Origin: Chloroflexota bacterium | GTDB lineage: Bacteria; Chloroflexota; Anaerolineae; CG2-30-64-16 | Length of the DNA: 53,681 bases | Reading direction: 5' to 3' | Assembly (NCBI GenBank): GCA_026389845.1 | Contig: JAPLHB010000048.1 | Coordinates: 1-53,681, forward strand | Shown here: piece after piece, positions 31,316 through 39,301 of the stretch | Position numbering within the stretch: position 1 is the stretch's first letter | Layout of the letters: each line of letters starts with the position of its first letter | Program-made: the position numbers and the translations under genes | The notes under the pieces: generated by a model | What the model saw: the letters and a program-made list of their open reading frames with translations, nothing else | Told to the model about the DNA's origin: nothing | The model's database searches: none

Positions 31316-33595
31316 GTGGTCGCGGCCGGCCGCCTGGCCCACGCCGACGAGTTCATCGCCGCACTGCCACAGGGCTACAATACCGTCATCGGCGAACGCG
31401 GCAGCCGGCTAAGCGGCGGGCAGGCGCAACGCATCGCCCTGGCCCGCGCCTTCCTGCTGGACGCGCCGCTGGTCATCCTGGACGAAGCCACGGCCAACCT
31501 CGACCCGGAGCACGAGACGCTGATCCAGACATCGGTCGCCCGGCTGCTGGCGGGTCGCACGGCCCTCGTCATCACCCATCGCCTCAACACCATCCGCGCT
31601 GCCGACCGCATCATCGTCCTGGACGAAGGTCGCGTGGTCGAAACGGGCGCACACGATGAACTGCTGGCGCGACAGGGGGCCTATTGGCGGCTGGTGAACG
31701 CGTGGGGCGAATCAGCGAATCAGCGAATCGGCGAATCAGCGAACGGGCGAATCGGCGAATCAGCGAATGGATATTCCGGAGTCGAGGCTTTGGCCGGTGA
31801 TCGTCGCGCCGAAAGCCCGGCTGAAGCCTCTGATCCGGCGACAAGCCGCGCACCACGCACCACGCAATCCGCGATTCGCCATTCGCAATTCGCAATTCGC
31901 ACCCTTCTCTCCTTCCTTGCCCCCTTCTATCCTCTCGTCGCCCTCTCCGTCCTTCTCGGTTTCGCCGCCGTCGGCGGCGGGATCGGGCTGATGGCGACGT
32001 CCGCGTGGCTGATCGCGAGCGCAGCGCTGCACCCCAGCGTCGCGGTGCTGCAAGTGGCGATCGTCGGCGTGCGGTTCTTCGGCATCGGCCGCGGGCTGGC
32101 GCGCTACGCCGAGCGCTTGGTCTCGCACGAGGTTACGCTGCGGGTGCTGGCGCGGCTGCGAGTCTCATTCTACACCGCGGTCGAGCCGTTGGCCCCGGCC
32201 GGCCTGCTGCGTCATCGCAGCGGCGATCTGCTCGGCCGCGTCGTGGCCGACGTGGGGACGCTGGAGAACTTCTACGTGCGCGCGGTGGCCCCGCCGCTGG
32301 TCGCGCTCCTGGTCGGCCTGCTGATGGCTCTCTTCCTGGGCAGCTTCGACCGCCGCGTTGCATTCGGCTTCCTGGCGGTCTACGGGTTGATGGCCGCGGG
32401 TGTGCCGTCCCTATCCCGACTGCTGAGCCGCAGCCCAGGCAGGCGCCTGGTCGCCGCCCGCGCCGAACTCAACGCGACCCTGGTAGACAACATCCAGGGT
32501 GTCGCCGACCTGGGCGCCTTCGGCCAGGAGGCGGCCCAGGTCGCCCGCGTCCGCGCGACAAGCGCCAACCTGATCGCCGCACAGACGCGACTGGCCGGCA
32601 TCAGCGCGTTGACCGCCGCGCTGGGCGTCCTGCTGACAAGCCTGGGTGTCCTGGTCGTCCTGGTGTTGGCGATTCCCTCGGTCAGTGCCGGGCGGATCGC
32701 GGGGGTGAACCTGGCCGTGTTGGCCCTGGCGGCCGCGGCCAGCTTCGAGGCTGTACTGCCGTTACCGCTTGCAGCGCAGTATTGGGAGAGTTGTCTGGCT
32801 GCGGCGAAGCGGCTATTGGAGATTGGAGATTGGAGATTGGAAGCCGGAAGCCGGAAGCTGGAAGCTGCACCTCCAACCTCCAATCTCCAATCTCCAACCT
32901 CCAACCTCAAGCCCTCAATACCTAATACCCAATACCCAATCTCCATCGAGAACCTCCACTTCCGCTACACCCCGGACGCGTCCCCCGCGCTCGACGGCGT
33001 CAGCTTCGTCGTGCCGGCCGGGGGCCGGGTAACGGTGGTGGGGCCGAGCGGCGCGGGGAAGTCCACGCTGGTCAACCTGCTGGCGCGATTTTGGGAGTAC
33101 GACGCGGGCAGCATCCGCATCGGCGGCCGCGAGCTGCGGACAATCCCGCCGGAGGAAGCCCGCAACCTGATCGACGTCGTGGCGCAGAATACCTTCCTCT
33201 TCAACGCCACCGTCCGCGACAACCTGCGGCTGGCCCGGCCTGGGGCCACGCAGGCGAAGATCGAACGGGCGGCCCGGCAGGCGCAGATCCACGAGTTCAT
33301 CGCCGCGCTGCCCGAGGGCTACGATACCTGGATCGGCGAACAAGGGCTGCGGTTGAGCGGCGGCGAGCGGCAACGGCTGGCGATTGCGCGCGCCCTACTC
33401 AAGGACGCGCCGATCCTGATCCTGGACGAGGCCACCGCCAACCTGGACGCCTTGACCGAGCGCGCCCTGTGGGCGACGTTGGAGGTGGCGATGGCTGGCC
33501 GCACAACCCTCATCATTACGCACCGGCCGCCGGCGCTGGCTAATGCCGGGCAGATGGTCGTCTTGCGCGCCGGACGCAGTGTGACGGCGACCTGA
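31316..33595 (+). CDS. cydC: CydD C-terminus fused to CydC ABC exporter half (continuation after the amber codon)
   Basis: 759 codons in the same frame as the upstream CydD part, with GTG directly after the amber codon as the only near start; no ribosome-binding site is seen. The first 125 residues finish the CydD ATPase (signature LSGGQAQR, Walker B LVILDEAT, H-loop VITHR). After a repeat-encoded linker, CydC begins (LLSFLAPFYPLVALSVLLGF): six helices, then an ATPase with GPSGAGKST, QNTFLF, LSGGERQR, ILILDEAT and IITHR. Together 29852-33595 would encode one 1247-residue CydDC fusion, an arrangement known from Actinobacteria. Whether it is expressed by read-through, restart or is dead cannot be told from sequence. 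The stop codon lies at the edge of a GC-rich palindrome. Confidence 0.85.
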   Translation: MVAAGRLAHADEFIAALPQGYNTVIGERGSRLSGGQAQRIALARAFLLDAPLVILDEATANLDPEHETLIQTSVARLLAGRTALVITHRLNTIRAADRIIVLDEGRVVETGAHDELLARQGAYWRLVNAWGESANQRIGESANGRIGESANGYSGVEALAGDRRAESPAEASDPATSRAPRTTQSAIRHSQFAIRTLLSFLAPFYPLVALSVLLGFAAVGGGIGLMATSAWLIASAALHPSVAVLQVAIVGVRFFGIGRGLARYAERLVSHEVTLRVLARLRVSFYTAVEPLAPAGLLRHRSGDLLGRVVADVGTLENFYVRAVAPPLVALLVGLLMALFLGSFDRRVAFGFLAVYGLMAAGVPSLSRLLSRSPGRRLVAARAELNATLVDNIQGVADLGAFGQEAAQVARVRATSANLIAAQTRLAGISALTAALGVLLTSLGVLVVLVLAIPSVSAGRIAGVNLAVLALAAAASFEAVLPLPLAAQYWESCLAAAKRLLEIGDWRLEAGSRKLEAAPPTSNLQSPTSNLKPSIPNTQYPISIENLHFRYTPDASPALDGVSFVVPAGGRVTVVGPSGAGKSTLVNLLARFWEYDAGSIRIGGRELRTIPPEEARNLIDVVAQNTFLFNATVRDNLRLARPGATQAKIERAARQAQIHEFIAALPEGYDTWIGEQGLRLSGGERQRLAIARALLKDAPILILDEATANLDALTERALWATLEVAMAGRTTLIITHRPPALANAGQMVVLRAGRSVTAT
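31706..31905. repeat. Repeat-encoded CydD-CydC linker (octamers, 70 bp inverted repeat, heptamers)
   Basis: GCGAATCA/GCGAATCG octamers (31706-31770) read GESANQRIGESANGRIGESA. Then follows one copy of the ~67 bp inverted repeat (31774-31839; arms GGAGTCGAGGCTTTGGCCGG and CCGGCTGAAGCCTCTGATCC). Then come GCACCAC, GCGATTC and GCAATTC words (31845-31905). Three repeat families are stacked here and all are read in one open frame. Confidence 0.92.
32815..32945. repeat. In-frame word repeats between CydC membrane and ATPase domains
   Basis: TGGAGAT and GGAAGCC/GGAAGCT words are followed by their complements CTCCAAC/CTCCAAT and ACCCAAT. They are translated as LEIGDWRLEAGSRKLEAA then SNLQSPTSNLKP. 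The left and right halves are complementary, so the transcript could fold into a hairpin. Confidence 0.9.
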
Positions 33596-33674
33596 CCCCC
33601 TGACCCCCTTCCCTGGCAGGGAAGGGGGAACCGTACGCCCCTCCCTTCGCAGGGGAGGGGTTGGGGGAGGGGTC
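33590..33674. repeat. GC-rich composite palindrome, copy at the cydC stop codon
   Basis: GACCTGACCCCCTGACCCCC at the left, GGGGAGGGGTTGGGGGAGGG at the right, with two inner hairpins (CTTCCCTGGCAGGGAAG and CCCTCCCTTCGCAGGGGAGG). It is the same design as 942-1028. Its first bases provide the TGA stop of cydC (33593-33595). Confidence 0.85.
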
Positions 33675-33681
33675 GGTTTAT

Positions 33682-33710
33682 TTGCCCCCCGCCTATCCCC
33701 ATGCTATAAT
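33682..33710 (+). promoter_or_regulatory. Promoter for secG operon
   Basis: TTGCCC (33682-33687), 17 bp, TATAAT (33705-33710) with TGC before it, an extended -10. The secG start is 68 bp downstream. Confidence 0.7.
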
Positions 33711-33777
33711 CTCCTACCGTCGTGCGATCGGTCTGTCCGTTGGCCGCGCGATATTGAAACCGGAGGCATTTACACCT

Positions 33778-34002
33778 GTGAAGACCTATCTTTACCTGGC
33801 GCAGATCATCATAGCGATCGCTTTGTCGGTCTTGGTGTTGTTGCAGACTCGCGATACGGGGCTGGGCAACATGTTTGGCGGCGGCGATATGGGCGTCTAC
33901 AAGACCCGGCGCGGGGTCGAGAAGACGCTTTTCAACGCGACCATCGGCTTAGGCACCGTTTTTATGCTGCTGGCCGTGGTGACCGTTGTCCTAACTCGCT
34001 AA
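33778..34002 (+). CDS. secG: Preprotein translocase subunit SecG
   Basis: A 74-residue two-helix membrane protein. It starts (GTG) MKTYLYLAQIIIAIALSVLV and has LLQTRDTGLGNMFGG in the loop, then GVEKTLFNATIGLGTVFMLL and a second helix, the standard SecG layout. It assists SecYE and SecA in export. GGAGG lies 11 nt before the GTG; the longer frame upstream has no similarity. The following gene begins 2 nt after its stop, so the four genes 33778-37718 look like one operon of export and surface functions. Confidence 0.93.
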   Translation: MKTYLYLAQIIIAIALSVLVLLQTRDTGLGNMFGGGDMGVYKTRRGVEKTLFNATIGLGTVFMLLAVVTVVLTR

Positions 34003-34003
34003 A

Positions 34004-35653
34004 TTGGGCCGCTATCTTCGCTGGCAGGCGGCCATCGCCCTTTTGGGCGTGGTCTTGCTGGCTGCGTTGTTGCGCTACGCCGCCTATAACTTCACCACGG
34101 TTACCGTTCCCGATCGCGGCGGGACCTACGTCGAAGGCATAGCCGGCAACCCCCAATATCTGAACCCTCTCCTTAGCCAGTTCAACCAGGTGGATGGGGT
34201 CCTGGTTACCCTGCTCTTCAATGGCCTGACCCGGCTGGACGAGCAGGGCAACGTCGTTCCCGACCTGGCCGAAGCGTGGAATGCCAGCTCCGACGGGCTG
34301 ACCTACGACTTCCGGCTGCGACCGGGACTATCCTGGCATGACGGGGCGGCCGTGACGGCTGCCGACGTGCTCTACACCGTGGGGGCGATGCAGGCCGAGG
34401 ACTTCCCTGGCCTGGCCGACCTCGGCGTGTTGTGGCGCGCGGTCCAGACGACCGCCCCCGACGGCCCGGATGGCCTGGTGGTGCGTTTCACGCTCAAGCA
34501 GCCGCTCGCCTCCTTCCCCGACTACACGACCATCGGCCTGTTGCCCGCGCACCTGTGGGAGCGGGTTCCGACGGCCGCAATGCTCGACTCGCAGCTCAAC
34601 ACTCGGCCGGTCGGCACGGGGCCGTTTCAGCTCGTCCAGATTTCCGCCACGCGCGCCGAGCTGGCAGCCAACCCGCGCTACCATGGCCCGACGCCGTATC
34701 TCACCGGCCTCAGCTTCCGCTTCTATCCCGACCGCCAGAGCTTGCTCCCGGCCTTCGACCGTGGCGAGATTGATGGCATCAGCTTCGTGGCGCCCGACGA
34801 CCTGGCCGAGGCGAACAAGCGCAAGGATTTACAGCTCTTCTCCGCGCCGCTGTCGGGCTACACGTTGATCTACCTCAACCAGCAAAACCCGAACACGCCG
34901 TTCTTCCAGGAGACGGCCGTCCGCCAGGCGTTGCTCCTCGCGCTCGATCGCCAGGCGCTGGTGGATCAGACGCTTCACGGCCAGGGGATCGTCGCGCACA
35001 CGCCGTTCCTGCCCGGCACCTGGGCTTACGACGCCGAGGTTCCGCAATACGGCTACGACCCGGACCGCGCCCGGCGCTTGCTGGATGAAGCCGGCTGGCA
35101 GGATCGCGACGGCGATGGCGTGCGCGACCACGAGAACCGCAAGCTGGCTTTCATCCTCGTCGGGAACGACCGGGCGATGATCGAAGCGATCGCGACCGCC
35201 TGGACGGCCATCGGCGTGCAGGCCGCGGCCGAGCCAGTCTCCCTGGCGGGCCTCACCAGTGATCTGCTGACGCCGCGCAGTTTCGACGCGGCGCTGGTGC
35301 ACTGGGAGCTATCCGGCGACCCTGACCCCTACCCGTTGTGGCATTCGACGCAGATCAAGGACGGGCAGAACTACTCCGGTTGGAGCCTGCGGACTACCGA
35401 CGAGGCGATCGAGCGCGCCCGCGCGGTCAGCGATCCGGCCATGCGCCGGAGCTATTACGTCATGTTCCAACGCGCCTTTGCAGCCGAAGTCCCGGCGCTC
35501 TTATTGTACTACCCGGTGTACACCTACGGCGTGCGAACAAAGGTTCACGACGTGCAAATCAGCCCACTTAACACTCCGGCGGATCGCTTCCGTGGCATCG
35601 CGAACTGGTACATCGTCACGAAGCGGATTACGGTTGGAAGTCAGAAGCAGTAG
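34004..35653 (+). CDS. ABC-type oligopeptide/dipeptide solute-binding protein (SBP_bac_5)
   Basis: A 549-residue protein. TTG 34004 starts MGRYLRWQAAIALLGVVLLA, a signal-anchor without a lipobox Cys. The mature part has YLNPLLSQFNQVDGVLVTLL, WNASSDGLTYDFRLRPGLSW HDG and TVRQALLLALDR-like segments (here AVRQALLLALDRQALV), all typical of DppA/OppA binders. No permease or ATPase gene of such a transporter lies nearby. The lone binder in a secG-sortase operon is unusual; it may act with a transporter elsewhere or as a surface protein. Confidence 0.88.
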   Translation: MGRYLRWQAAIALLGVVLLAALLRYAAYNFTTVTVPDRGGTYVEGIAGNPQYLNPLLSQFNQVDGVLVTLLFNGLTRLDEQGNVVPDLAEAWNASSDGLTYDFRLRPGLSWHDGAAVTAADVLYTVGAMQAEDFPGLADLGVLWRAVQTTAPDGPDGLVVRFTLKQPLASFPDYTTIGLLPAHLWERVPTAAMLDSQLNTRPVGTGPFQLVQISATRAELAANPRYHGPTPYLTGLSFRFYPDRQSLLPAFDRGEIDGISFVAPDDLAEANKRKDLQLFSAPLSGYTLIYLNQQNPNTPFFQETAVRQALLLALDRQALVDQTLHGQGIVAHTPFLPGTWAYDAEVPQYGYDPDRARRLLDEAGWQDRDGDGVRDHENRKLAFILVGNDRAMIEAIATAWTAIGVQAAAEPVSLAGLTSDLLTPRSFDAALVHWELSGDPDPYPLWHSTQIKDGQNYSGWSLRTTDEAIERARAVSDPAMRRSYYVMFQRAFAAEVPALLLYYPVYTYGVRTKVHDVQISPLNTPADRFRGIANWYIVTKRITVGSQKQ

Positions 35654-35661
35654 GGAGAGCG

Positions 35662-36552
35662 ATGCTCATGGCGCAACCAGCGCGAGGCCGCAATCTCTTT
35701 GCAAACCTGCTGATCATCGCAGGCGTGATCGTCCTGCTCGGCGCCGGCGGATGCCTGGGCTGGCGCGAGTACCAGGGCCAGCAATTGCGCAGCCGCTTAC
35801 AGCAGACTCCCGCGGCCGCGGCATTGAACCCGACCGCAACCCCCGCGCCGCCAACAGCCAGCCCGACGGCAGCGCCGCCAACGGCCACACCCGGGCCGAC
35901 CGCGCAGCCATCGCCGGTTCCCACGCAAACGCCGGCGTCTGTCGCCGTGACCGCCACTGCGGTTCCATCTCCCCAGCCCACTCGACCCCAGCCGACGGTC
36001 ACACCCGCGCCTTCGCCCGCGCCGATTGCTGGCGGCCCGCCCGTGCGCCTCGTGATTCCCGACCTGAAAATTGATACGCGCGTGGTAGAGATGGGATGGC
36101 GTGTCGTAGACACGTCGAACGGACCGCAGTCTGAGTGGGATCTCGACGCCATCCAGAATGGCGTCGGCCATCATCTGAACAGCGCCCTGTTGGGCGAGAG
36201 CGGCAACGTGGTTATCTCCGGCCATAACAACATCTATGGCCGCGAGTTCGAGGCGATCAGCCTGGCGTGGGATGACACAAAGCGGCAGCGCGTGGACGAT
36301 TTCACCGATCGCTCCGATCTCCTCAATGGCCGGACGATTCAACTGTACGACGCGGCCGGCCAGCGGTTCGACTATACGATCACGGAGTTCTACCGGCTGA
36401 AAGACACCGGGGTATCGCTGGAGCAGCGCATCGCCAACGGCCGCTTCATGGAGCCGACGGACGACGCCCGGCTGACCCTGGTCACCTGTTGGCCGATCTG
36501 GTCGAACACCCACCGACTCGTCGTGGTGGCGAAGCCTGTCAAGCAGCCATGA
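35662..36552 (+). CDS. Sortase family transpeptidase
   Basis: A 296-residue membrane-anchored enzyme. One N-terminal helix (LLIIAGVIVLLGAGGCLG) is followed by a Pro/Thr/Ala-rich spacer (about residues 50-125) and a catalytic sortase domain. The triad is visible as His188 (ISGHNN), Cys276 (TLVTCWP) and Arg285 (THRLVVVA). Sortases cut a sorting signal in exported proteins and join them to a surface acceptor. The operon with secG fits coupling to export. The class looks nearest to D/E/F types; no LPxTG substrate was seen in the window. AGGGAGAG precedes ATG 35662, and the stop overlaps the next ATG (ATGA). Confidence 0.9.
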   Translation: MLMAQPARGRNLFANLLIIAGVIVLLGAGGCLGWREYQGQQLRSRLQQTPAAAALNPTATPAPPTASPTAAPPTATPGPTAQPSPVPTQTPASVAVTATAVPSPQPTRPQPTVTPAPSPAPIAGGPPVRLVIPDLKIDTRVVEMGWRVVDTSNGPQSEWDLDAIQNGVGHHLNSALLGESGNVVISGHNNIYGREFEAISLAWDDTKRQRVDDFTDRSDLLNGRTIQLYDAAGQRFDYTITEFYRLKDTGVSLEQRIANGRFMEPTDDARLTLVTCWPIWSNTHRLVVVAKPVKQP

Positions 36553-37718
36553 GCGATTCCGAGAGCGCCAGTCCCCCGGTCTCTCGCAGAAATCGGGGTT
36601 CTGATCCCCGCAACTGGTTCGGCTCCCGCTTCCAAATCTGGTTTGGGCTGGCGTTGGGGCTGGGCACGCTCTATCTGGCGCTCCGCGGCATGGACTTCGG
36701 CGCCCTGGTTGCTACGCTCCGGGGCGTGCATCTTCCCTTCGTCGCGCTGACCCTGGTCACCAGCCTGTTGACCGTCGTTCTGAAGGCCGTGCGCTGGAAT
36801 TGGCTGTTGTATCATGCTGCGGCCGGCGCTACGGCGGAAGAAAAGCGCCCGACTGGACTGGAGGCTTTAGCCGGTCCGTTGGGCGACAGCAGAAACCGGC
36901 TGAAGCCTCTAATCCGGAGCCGCGGGACATTTTTCAGGGCAGCGTATCGTCTCCGCCAACTCTCCGGCCTGATCGTCGTCGGTCAGGCGGTGAACTTTTA
37001 CGTGCCGACCCGACTGGGCGAGTTGGTGCGGGCCTATCTGACCGGCGAAGAGACCGGCGTCAGCAAGGCCTATGCGCTGGGGACCATCGCCGCCGAGAAG
37101 CTGATTGACCTGGTGATGCTGGCGGCGTTGACCGTGGCTCTGCTGCCGTTCCTGGCTTTGCCCCCGGGGGTGGCCGGTCGGGCCGGGCCGCTGGTTCTGT
37201 TGGCCCTGGCACTCTGCACGGGTGCGGTGGCGCTGTTGGGCGCGCGGCGAACGGTCGTTCGACTGGTCGAGGTTGCCTTGCGGTGGTTGCCGCCGGCCTG
37301 GGCCGAGCGGTGGCGGTCGCGCATCATCGCCGGATTGGACGGGCTGGCCGCGCTGGGCAACCGGCGGGCGGCCGCAGCAGTCTGGGGCTGGACGTTCGTC
37401 TTCTGGCTGGTGGCCGCAACGACCAACTATCTGCTGCTGTTGGCGTTCGACCTGCCGCCCTCGCCGCTGATCGCCCTGTTTTTGCTTGCTGTCCTACAAG
37501 GCGGCATCGCGGTGCCGTCAACGCCCGGCAAGATCGGGGTCTTTCACTACCTGTGCCAGTTGTCTTTGTCCATCTTCGGCGTGCCGGCGACGATCGGGTT
37601 CAGCTACGGCCTGGTCCTGCACGTCCTGGTGATCGGCGGGGTGAGCTTGTGGGCGGTCCTGGTGCTGTGGCGGCGAAGTTGGAATCTGCGCCGGCTGGCC
37701 GAGGCATCAGCAGCGTAG
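36549..37718 (+). CDS. LPG-synthase-TM (YbhN/UPF0104) membrane protein carrying a repeat insertion
   Basis: A 389-residue polytopic protein. FGLALGLGTLYLALRGMDFG, LRGVHLPFVALTLVTSLLTV and the later VPTRLGELVRAYLTGEETGV, VPSTPGKIGVFHYL segments match the lysylphosphatidylglycerol-synthase transmembrane family (flippase-like). About eight helices are predicted. Residues about 97-131 (RPTGLEALAGPLGDSRN ... IRSRGT) are encoded by the ~70 bp inverted repeat and have no family counterpart. The insertion lies in a loop and keeps the frame. ATG 36549 overlaps the sortase stop. Confidence 0.88.
   Translation: MSDSESASPPVSRRNRGSDPRNWFGSRFQIWFGLALGLGTLYLALRGMDFGALVATLRGVHLPFVALTLVTSLLTVVLKAVRWNWLLYHAAAGATAEEKRPTGLEALAGPLGDSRNRLKPLIRSRGTFFRAAYRLRQLSGLIVVGQAVNFYVPTRLGELVRAYLTGEETGVSKAYALGTIAAEKLIDLVMLAALTVALLPFLALPPGVAGRAGPLVLLALALCTGAVALLGARRTVVRLVEVALRWLPPAWAERWRSRIIAGLDGLAALGNRRAAAAVWGWTFVFWLVAATTNYLLLLAFDLPPSPLIALFLLAVLQGGIAVPSTPGKIGVFHYLCQLSLSIFGVPATIGFSYGLVLHVLVIGGVSLWAVLVLWRRSWNLRRLAEASAA
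36851..36919. repeat. ~70 bp inverted repeat inside the LPG-synthase-TM gene
   Basis: The left arm GACTGGACTGGAGGCTTTAG and the right arm AAACCGGCTGAAGCCTCTAATCC (its arm complement) match the intergenic copy at 19079-19145 and the cydDC copy at 31774-31839. It is read as ATGLEALAGPL-type sequence in the same relative frame as in cydDC (GVEALAGDRR). Confidence 0.9.
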
Positions 37719-37791
37719 GATGAACCTTTCTTGCAACACAAAAGCCGGCCGCTCGATCCTCGCAAATCCGCCGCGATCCCTTCTCAAACCG

Positions 37792-37820
37792 TTGACAGGT
37801 CTGCCGTTCCGCTGTATGAT
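37792..37820 (+). promoter_or_regulatory. Cassette promoter 1 (HicB-like)
   Basis: TTGACA (37792-37797), 17 bp, TATGAT (37815-37820). The HicB-like ATG follows 41 bp downstream. Confidence 0.85.
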
Positions 37821-37860
37821 GCCGCTGCGGAGATGCTTCTGTTCCTGTGAGGATGCTACT

Positions 37861-38124
37861 ATGCTAAGACTCTTAACCTGGAATGAGTATGTACGACTGG
37901 TGTTAAGCTATGCCGTATTCAGCCACAATGAGGATGGGAGTTGGACGGTCGAAATCCCCGTGTTGCCCGGTTGCGTAACCTGGGGCGAAACGCGCGCCGA
38001 GGCTGCTGTCATGGCCGAGGATGCCGTGCAGGGGTGGCTGATGACCCGCGACATTCCAGTTGGCACCCTGGCGGCGATCATCAAGGAAGCCGGCCTGACA
38101 GTGGAAGAGTGGTTGGCGCTGTGA
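37861..38124 (+). CDS. hicB: HicB family antitoxin-like protein (orphan)
   Basis: An 87-residue protein. SYAVFSHNEDGSWTVEIPVLPGCVTWGETRAEA is the conserved HicB partial RNase H fold ('G...PxLPGCxTxGxTxxEA'), followed by MAEDAVQGWLMTRD. HicB normally neutralises HicA, a small dsRBD RNase; no HicA gene lies beside it. GAGG is 8 nt before ATG 37861. It is the first of five small cassettes in a row, and a dispersed repeat follows its stop directly. Confidence 0.82.
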   Translation: MLRLLTWNEYVRLVLSYAVFSHNEDGSWTVEIPVLPGCVTWGETRAEAAVMAEDAVQGWLMTRDIPVGTLAAIIKEAGLTVEEWLAL

Positions 38125-38139
38125 GCAGCGGAATACCAC

Positions 38140-38290
38140 GGCGGATTGGGCTGCTTGACCGGTTGCCCCGTTCTTCTCGCCGCAACGAGCCGATCCTGGT
38201 CGCGACGCCAGATTCGATCCATCCCTCGATTCGTTGTTCCTTCCCGCCCGGCGAAGCTAACGCCGGCACAGACAGATTGCCCGACCGGAT
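38140..38290. repeat. Cassette-associated repeat, copy A
   Basis: Shares with copy E (41773-42007) the ordered blocks GCGGATTsGG, GCTTGACCGG, CGAGCCG, CTGGTCGC, TTCGATCCATCCCT, GATTCGTTGT and CCCGCCCGGCG, ending in a small hairpin CCGGCG-aagctaa-CGCCGG. Confidence 0.9.
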
Positions 38291-38304
38291 CGCGCGGCGA
38301 GCTA

Positions 38305-38333
38305 TTGACAGGCGGACGGTTTGACGGTATGAT
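38305..38333 (+). promoter_or_regulatory. Cassette promoter 2 (MNT/HEPN)
   Basis: TTGACA (38305-38310), 17 bp, TATGAT (38328-38333). An AAAGGAGG ribosome-binding site follows at about 38343, before ATG 38361. Confidence 0.87.
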
Positions 38334-38360
38334 CTGCTTACCAAAAGGAGGACTACCTCG

Positions 38361-38678
38361 ATGCAACCTGACCCCCGAGTCCTTGACCGATTGATAGAGA
38401 CAGTCGTAACGTCTGTACGGCCACTGCGGATCATCCTGTTCGGTTCGGCGGCGCGCGGCGAGATGGGACCAGATAGCGACCTGGATGTGCTGGTGGTAAT
38501 GCCGCAAGGGACGCACCGTCGCAAAACCGCGCAACGATTGTATCGTCAAATGGGCGGACTGGGTATGCCTTTCGACATCGTGGTGGCAACCCCCGAGGAT
38601 TTGGAGTTGCATCGGAGCAATCCCGGGTTGATCTACGGGACGATTCTGCGCGAAGGAACAGAAGTCTATGCCGCCTGA
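38361..38678 (+). CDS. MNT-type nucleotidyltransferase antitoxin
   Basis: A 105-residue protein. IILFGSAARGEMGPDSDLDV (residues 25-44) holds GSxxRG (28-33) and the metal-binding D40 and D42 of the minimal nucleotidyltransferase fold. The frame overlaps the HEPN gene by 11 nt. In known MNT/HEPN modules the nucleotidyltransferase adds AMP to the HEPN toxin and silences it. A strong AAAGGAGG site precedes the ATG. Confidence 0.9.
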   Translation: MQPDPRVLDRLIETVVTSVRPLRIILFGSAARGEMGPDSDLDVLVVMPQGTHRRKTAQRLYRQMGGLGMPFDIVVATPEDLELHRSNPGLIYGTILREGTEVYAA

Positions 38679-39099
38679 AGTTTACGCGCCTGGCAGCCCG
38701 GCTGATTGGCTGCGTCACGCTTATAGCGACCTCGCGTTAGCAAGCACCACACCGCTCCCGCAGATTTTACTGGAGCAGCTCTGTTTCCACGCGCAACAGG
38801 CGGCCGAAAAGGCCCTCAAAGCTATCCTGGTCGCATACAACACTTCCGTTCCGCGTACCCATAATCTCAGAACGCTTTTCGATCTTTTGCCGGCCGATGT
38901 GTCCGTACCGCTTGACATCCAGGAGGCGACGGGACTGAGCGATTATGCGGTCGCGAGCCGTTATCCAGGAGTCAGTGAAGCGGTCGAAGCCGAAGAATAC
39001 CGCGAAGCCGTTGATCTGGCCGAAGCGGTCGTCTACTGGGCGGAACGGGTGATCAGTCTTCGCTCGCTTGATCCGATCACTCCTGCTGATTCGTTGTGA
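38668..39099 (+). CDS. HEPN domain toxin
   Basis: A 143-residue helical protein. CFHAQQAAEKALKAILVAY and PRTHNLRTLFDLLP are hallmarks of the HEPN family, and ASRYPGVSE gives the 'RYP' of the MNT-linked branch. The classical RxxxxxH RNase motif is not visible after Arg98, so cleavage activity is uncertain. It is translated from within the MNT gene end. The final codons (PADSL) and stop come from the first bases of the cassette-associated repeat. Confidence 0.88.
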   Translation: MPPEVYAPGSPADWLRHAYSDLALASTTPLPQILLEQLCFHAQQAAEKALKAILVAYNTSVPRTHNLRTLFDLLPADVSVPLDIQEATGLSDYAVASRYPGVSEAVEAEEYREAVDLAEAVVYWAERVISLRSLDPITPADSL

Positions 39100-39202
39100 C
39101 TTCTCGCCCGGCGATGCTGACGCCGCCGGCGACCACCGACCCTCTGTCCGTGTTGACCCGCAGGAAGAATCGGATTCGATTCATCCCGCTGATGCGCTGT
39201 TC
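39088..39202. repeat. Cassette-associated repeat, copy B
   Basis: Begins with GATTCGTTGT, which supplies the HEPN stop codon, then TCTCGCCCGGCGATGCTGAC, GCCGGCGACC, GTTGACCCGCAGGAAGAATC and GATTCGATTCATCCCGCTGA. This matches the right half of copies C and E. Confidence 0.85.
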
Positions 39203-39234
39203 TATGAGGTGTCTTAACCGGTGATGGCGAAGCG

Positions 39235-39263
39235 TTGACAGGTTGGCTGTTTCGCTGTATCAT
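39235..39263 (+). promoter_or_regulatory. Cassette promoter 3
   Basis: TTGACA (39235-39240), 17 bp, TATCAT (39258-39263). The spacer (GGTTGGCTGTTTCGCTG) closely resembles that of cassette promoter 1. Confidence 0.85.
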
Positions 39264-39301
39264 GTTGTTACAGTGGCGTTTCCGACGCGGATTGACCGAA
39301 G

